Shown piece by piece: positions 6,129-9,376 of a DNA stretch of 9,376 bases. Position numbers and translations under genes: made by a program. The stretch's first letter is position 1. Each line of letters starts with the position of its first letter. Where the stretch lies: the NCBI GenBank assembly GCA_009919365.1, contig RGBZ01000028.1, positions 1-9,376 on the forward strand. Direction: 5' to 3'. The notes under the pieces are model-generated. The model worked only from the letters and a program-made list of their open reading frames with translations, was not told where the DNA came from and made no database searches. Origin of the DNA: a bacterium (GTDB lineage: Bacteria > Chloroflexota > Limnocylindria > Limnocylindrales > Limnocylindraceae).

Positions 6129-6767
6129 ATGCAGCACGACGCTCCAACGCCACCCCCGTTTGAAGAGGGGCTCCCACAGGAGCTCTGGTTCAGCGTTGAC
6201 GTTGAATGCTCGGGCCAGACGCCACTCGATGGGAGCATGATCAGCATCGGCGCCTGCCTCGTCGATGATCCGAAGAAGAGCTTCTACGTGGAGTTGCGCC
6301 CCGACCCGACGAAGCAGTGGGGGCATAAGGAGGAGCGCGTCCATCGCCTGTCGCGCGCCCACCTTGAGGCGAACGGTATCGATCGCCTCGAAGGGGTGCG
6401 CCAGTTTGCCCTCTGGGTTCGTGCGACCGCCGAGGCGACCGCGCCTGAGTCGAGCCCGCTCTTCGTTGGTTTCAACACGCCATTCGATTGGATGTGGCTC
6501 ACGATGGCGTTCGCTGAGGCCGGCGTGAAGAATCCGTTCGGCATGTCGGCGATGGACCTAAAGAGCGTCTACTACACGTTGCACGGTGGCGAGAACCTGA
6601 CCTGGAAGAAGACGGTGAAGCGTTTTGTGCGCCAGGTGTACCCAACCGATCTTGTTGCCGACCATCACGCCCTCGCCGATGCAATTGAGCAGGCGGAGCT
6701 TGCGCGCGATCTGCGCAGCAAGGCGCTGAAGAACCGCATTCCGCCAACAATCCCCGAGCGACGATGA
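6129..6767 (+). CDS. DEDDh-type 3'-5' exonuclease (RNase T / DnaQ-like)
   Basis: A 212-residue single-domain exonuclease of the DEDDh superfamily, which removes nucleotides from 3' ends using two metal ions. Exo I is WFSVDVECSG with Asp24 and Glu26, Exo II is VGFNTPFDWMWL with Asp120, and Exo III is ADHHALADAIEQAEL with His179 and Asp184 in the H-x4-D spacing. All four metal ligands and the general-base histidine are therefore present and it should be active. The first 15 residues are proline-rich and probably disordered. The overall layout is closer to short RNase T/oligoribonuclease-like proteins than to polymerase III epsilon, but DNA versus RNA preference cannot be told from sequence. A leaderless start is likely, given the box 7 nt upstream. 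The stop overlaps the mutY start as ATGA, so the two are probably co-translated. Confidence 0.85.
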   Translation: MQHDAPTPPPFEEGLPQELWFSVDVECSGQTPLDGSMISIGACLVDDPKKSFYVELRPDPTKQWGHKEERVHRLSRAHLEANGIDRLEGVRQFALWVRATAEATAPESSPLFVGFNTPFDWMWLTMAFAEAGVKNPFGMSAMDLKSVYYTLHGGENLTWKKTVKRFVRQVYPTDLVADHHALADAIEQAELARDLRSKALKNRIPPTIPERR

Positions 6768-7534
6768 CGAAGGCCGCGCGGGGCGCGGCAGCGCAGCCAC
6801 TCGATCGGGAACTCATCCGCAAGGTCAACCGTGCGCTGCTTGCCTGGTACGCTGCTACCGCCCGACCGTTGAAGATTCGCGAGCGATCCGATCCGTACAG
6901 CGTGCTGGTGAGCGAAGTGATGGCGCAGCAAACCCAAATCTCTCGCGTCGATCAGTTGGCGACCGTCTTCCTTGCGCGATTCCCAACGCTCGAGTCACTC
7001 GCAGCCGCCGAAACCGCCGACGTGCTGGTGGCATGGAAGGGGCTTGGGTACAACCGACGGGCGCTGGCGCTGCAGCGCGCCGCTGCTGCAGCTGTTGTAG
7101 CTGGTGGCCTGCCGTCAAGCGTCGATGCGCTGATGGAGCTCCCGGGCATCGGCCCATATACGGCACGCGCCGTTGCTGCGATTGCATTCGGCGGTCGCGA
7201 GATTCCGGTTGATGTGAACATTGCGCGCGTCGTTGCGCGGCTAGTTGATGCCGATGCACCGCTCTGCGATTACTGCCCATCCGCGGGTCGCACCTTCACC
7301 AAGGTGCCGCGCAGTGGCGAAGCGCGAACCCCATTCACGAAGACCGCACGTTGGCTGCGGGGGCGCCTGCTGGATGAGTTGCGCGAGGCTGGGCGTGCAG
7401 GAGTGCAGGTTGCTGGTGAGCGGGGGGAGCACAACGAAGCGGCGGTCGCCGCTACCATCAACAAGATGGTCTCTGAGGGGCTCGTTGAGTCGCTGGGAGG
7501 GGATCGCTACCGTCTGCCGCATCGCGGCGACTGA
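6764..7534 (+). CDS. mutY: MutY-type A/G-specific adenine glycosylase with shortened iron-sulfur domain
   Basis: A 256-residue HhH-GPD DNA glycosylase. MutY removes adenine mispaired with 8-oxoguanine. Diagnostic blocks are YSVLVSEVMAQQTQISRV (45-62) with catalytic Glu51, WKGLGYNRRALAL (91-103), the helix-hairpin-helix LPGIGPYTARAV (126-137) with Tyr132, and IPVDVNIARVVARL (147-160) with catalytic Asp150. QQTQ plus the catalytic Glu separates it from endonuclease III. After residue 160 something is missing: only about 7 residues separate ARLV from CDYC, where E. coli MutY has about 48. The helix before the cluster and the first cluster cysteine are absent. Cys168 and Cys171 remain, but the fourth position is Thr177. 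The C-terminal TARWLRGRLLDELREAG and winged-helix-like tail match actinobacterial MutY, which lacks the NUDIX domain. The frame stays open, so this is an in-frame deletion or a genuine cluster-less form. Activity is uncertain. Confidence 0.85.
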   Translation: MTKAARGAAAQPLDRELIRKVNRALLAWYAATARPLKIRERSDPYSVLVSEVMAQQTQISRVDQLATVFLARFPTLESLAAAETADVLVAWKGLGYNRRALALQRAAAAAVVAGGLPSSVDALMELPGIGPYTARAVAAIAFGGREIPVDVNIARVVARLVDADAPLCDYCPSAGRTFTKVPRSGEARTPFTKTARWLRGRLLDELREAGRAGVQVAGERGEHNEAAVAATINKMVSEGLVESLGGDRYRLPHRGD

Positions 7535-7536
7535 GG

Positions 7537-7542
7537 GGAGGG
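7537..7542 (+). promoter_or_regulatory. ppc: ribosome binding site of ppc, unusually close to its GTG
   Basis: GGAGGG ends only 2 nt before the GTG at 7545 (3 nt from the GGAGG core), closer than the usual 5-9 nt. The first in-frame codons that would give better spacing are CTGs at 7560 and 7563. Homology to the family starts about residue 4, so the GTG still fits best. Weak initiation or coupling to the mutY stop 10 nt upstream is plausible. Confidence 0.5.
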
Positions 7543-7544
7543 TC

Positions 7545-9376
7545 GTGGACGACCTTGAACTGCTGAATCAGATCTTCGAAGAGACCCTGACAGAGCAGGA
7601 GGGGCTCCCGTTCGTCGCTCGCTTCCGTGAGGCCCTCCATGCCAAGCGCGCCGTTGATTTCAATCTGACCGCAGCCTCTCCTGAGCAGTACGATGAGGTC
7701 GAGCGAATTGTTCGGGCGCTCACGCTGCGCTTTCGACTCACCAGCCTTGTTGAGGAGCGCCGCCGGGCTGCCCAACTCGGTGCGAGTGCACATCCGGCCG
7801 CTGCGCCGGGCCCAGGCAGCTTCGACGCCGCGCTCGCCGACCTCGCCACCGCGGGGCTGATGCCGGCGGCGATTCGCTTCGCCGCCTCACAAGTCAGCTA
7901 CCTGCCCGTTCTCACCGCTCACCCGACCGAGGCGCGCCGTCGCACGCTGATCGATACGCTCAGCCGCATCCGCACCCTGCTCGACCGACGCGCACTTGGC
8001 GGAACCTTCGCCGCCGAGGTGGATCTACGCCTGCGTGAAGAGATGACCAACCTCTGGCGCATGGGCGGCATCCGTACCCGGCGCGTCACCGCCCTTGATG
8101 AGGTTCGTTCGGCGCTCGTGCACTTTGATGGAACGATCTTCCGCCTCGTGCCCCGACTGCTGCGCAGCCTCGACGACGCGCTCGGTCGCCTTGAGAAGTC
8201 CACCGCACCGTCGGGCCTTCGCGCGCCGATGCCACTGCCGACTCTTCGCTGGGGAACATGGATCGGTGGCGATCGCGATGGGAACCCAAACGTAAAGGCC
8301 GAAACGACTCGCGAAGCGATGCGCATTCAGGCCGACCACGCACTGCGCGCGCTTGAGGCGGTTGCTTCGAGACTGATGATGTCGATCGCCGCAACGGTTG
8401 ATGGCGGCGAACTTGATGGGGCTCTTGGCGCATCGCTCGTTCGCGACGCGAAGGATCTTGGCGAGGTTGAGCGCACCCTCTCACAGCGCTTCCCAGACGA
8501 GCCGTATCGTCGCCGCCTCGGAGCCATCGCGCAGCGCATTGCCCGCACCCGTCGCGTGCGGATTGAGGGGACTAGTGAGGTTGGTGGCTACGAAACTCCG
8601 CAGGCGCTCATCAACGAGTTGCGTGAACTTCGCGCCAGCCTTGCCGCTGACGGCCTGGAGCGTTCGGCGTACGGCGAACTGCTGGAATTTGAGTGGCAGG
8701 TCGAAGCCTTCGGCTTCCACTTCGCCATGATGGAGATCCGCCAGGCGCGTGGAGCGCACCATGCGGCGATCGCACATCTCACCGCAGAGCTGGGTAAGCC
8801 TGGCGCCACCACCACGCTAGAGCTGGCTCGAGCCAAGGGCGCACTCGCACACGAGGTGGTTCCGGGTGTGACCGTTGGTGAGGTGCTGGCGACGATTCGC
8901 GTTGCCGCCGAGATCCAGCGCACGCACGGCGATGAGAGTCTCGGCCGCTATGTAATCAGTGGCTTTGAAGGGGTTGAAGATCTCCACGAGCTCTTGGCGC
9001 TCTTCGCTTGGGCAGAGGATCAGCGCATCGGCTCCGAACTTACCTCTGGCGCTGATGCTGGAGCACCGAAAGTTGACATCGTGCCGCTACTGGAATCTGC
9101 GCGCGTGCTGGAGCGCGCCGCTGAACTTGTTGATGAGATCGTTGCGAACCCGGTGCTGCAGGCGCGCATCGTGGAGCGCGGGCGGCGCCTCGAGGTGATG
9201 CTCGGCTACTCCGATACGAATAAGGAGTCGGGCTACCTCTCGAGCGTGTGGTTGCTGCATGTGGCCGAGGCGGCACTAGTAGATCGTGCCAGCGCACACA
9301 ACCTGAAGCTCACCCTCTTCCACGGACGTGGCGGTGCAATCGGTCGCGGCGGCGGCCCAACGCATCGCGCGATCTT
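7545..9376 (+). CDS. ppc: phosphoenolpyruvate carboxylase, C-terminal end cut off by window edge
   Basis: The frame is open from GTG 7545 to the right edge, giving 610 complete codons of an enzyme usually about 900 residues long. It adds bicarbonate to phosphoenolpyruvate to make oxaloacetate, refilling the TCA cycle. The N-terminus DDLELLNQIFEETLTEQEG is typical. The first signature PVLTAHPTEARRRT (121-134) holds catalytic His126, WGTWIGGDRDGNP lies at about 236-248, and VMLGYSDTNKESGY comes before the second signature FHGRGGAIGRGGGP, which begins at residue 592 and holds His593. The PEP/bicarbonate chemistry residues seen in this part are intact. The C-terminal allosteric and tetramer region lies outside the window, so regulation by aspartate or acetyl-CoA cannot be judged. 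It follows mutY by 10 nt on the same strand and probably shares its transcript, although the functions are unrelated. Confidence 0.96.
   Translation, partial: MDDLELLNQIFEETLTEQEGLPFVARFREALHAKRAVDFNLTAASPEQYDEVERIVRALTLRFRLTSLVEERRRAAQLGASAHPAAAPGPGSFDAALADLATAGLMPAAIRFAASQVSYLPVLTAHPTEARRRTLIDTLSRIRTLLDRRALGGTFAAEVDLRLREEMTNLWRMGGIRTRRVTALDEVRSALVHFDGTIFRLVPRLLRSLDDALGRLEKSTAPSGLRAPMPLPTLRWGTWIGGDRDGNPNVKAETTREAMRIQADHALRALEAVASRLMMSIAATVDGGELDGALGASLVRDAKDLGEVERTLSQRFPDEPYRRRLGAIAQRIARTRRVRIEGTSEVGGYETPQALINELRELRASLAADGLERSAYGELLEFEWQVEAFGFHFAMMEIRQARGAHHAAIAHLTAELGKPGATTTLELARAKGALAHEVVPGVTVGEVLATIRVAAEIQRTHGDESLGRYVISGFEGVEDLHELLALFAWAEDQRIGSELTSGADAGAPKVDIVPLLESARVLERAAELVDEIVANPVLQARIVERGRRLEVMLGYSDTNKESGYLSSVWLLHVAEAALVDRASAHNLKLTLFHGRGGAIGRGGGPTHRAI

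Noticed and set aside
5339..6247. A 302-codon minus-strand open frame across the dehydrogenase and exonuclease start
   Set aside because: It is the reverse complement of conserved coding sequence and crosses the gap between two real genes. Its protein shows no known fold.
1..9376. tRNA/rRNA genes, CRISPR arrays, insertion sequences, phage or defence genes
   Set aside because: I looked for cloverleaf-like segments, regularly spaced repeats, terminal inverted repeats and transposase or nuclease-toxin motifs, and found none. Almost all bases are explained by ordinary housekeeping genes.

Overview
The window is a gene-dense, GC-rich bacterial chromosome segment. Genes overlap or sit a few bases apart, there are no RNA genes or mobile elements, and no stretch over 130 bases lacks a gene. 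The best lineage clue is the pair at the left edge: a histidine phosphatase of the MSMEG_4193 type followed by a DUF3090 protein. From family knowledge this pairing is typical of Actinobacteriota and also occurs in some Chloroflexota. Several starts look leaderless, with a TAnnnT box 6-7 nt before ATG, which fits an actinobacterial-like transcription style. The tight packing suggests a compact genome. Phylum is an inference; species cannot be named.

Left part (minus strand, 3484 down to 1): a four-gene operon read right to left. It holds class II fumarase (fumC), a phosphofructokinase with the active-site residues of the pyrophosphate-dependent type, an MSMEG_4193-type phosphatase/phosphomutase, and a DUF3090 protein cut by the window edge. 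The fumC-pfp and phosphatase-DUF3090 junctions are 4-nt ATGA overlaps and the middle junction is 3 nt, so co-translation is likely.

Middle (3485-6091): an alpha/beta hydrolase of the monoacylglycerol-lipase type is transcribed divergently from fumC. It converges on a small protein with two ACT domains. Divergent from the ACT gene lies an aldehyde dehydrogenase resembling gamma-aminobutyraldehyde dehydrogenase. It is broken: about 220 nt are missing from the middle with loss of frame, removing the catalytic Glu and Cys.

Right part (plus strand, 6129-9376): a DEDDh-type 3'-5' exonuclease overlaps by 4 nt a MutY-type adenine glycosylase gene. The latter lacks about 40-45 residues of the iron-sulfur domain and two of the four cluster cysteines. 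Next, with 10 nt between, comes phosphoenolpyruvate carboxylase (ppc), which has a GTG start and runs off the right edge.

Most of the content is central carbon metabolism (phosphofructokinase, fumarase, PEP carboxylase) plus nucleic-acid maintenance. I see no defence system, phage, CRISPR or other clearly new machinery. The points worth follow-up are the two internally deleted genes 1.7 kb apart, the uncharacterised phosphatase-DUF3090 pair inside a glycolysis/TCA operon, the repeated leaderless promoter pattern, and the predicted pyrophosphate specificity of the phosphofructokinase.
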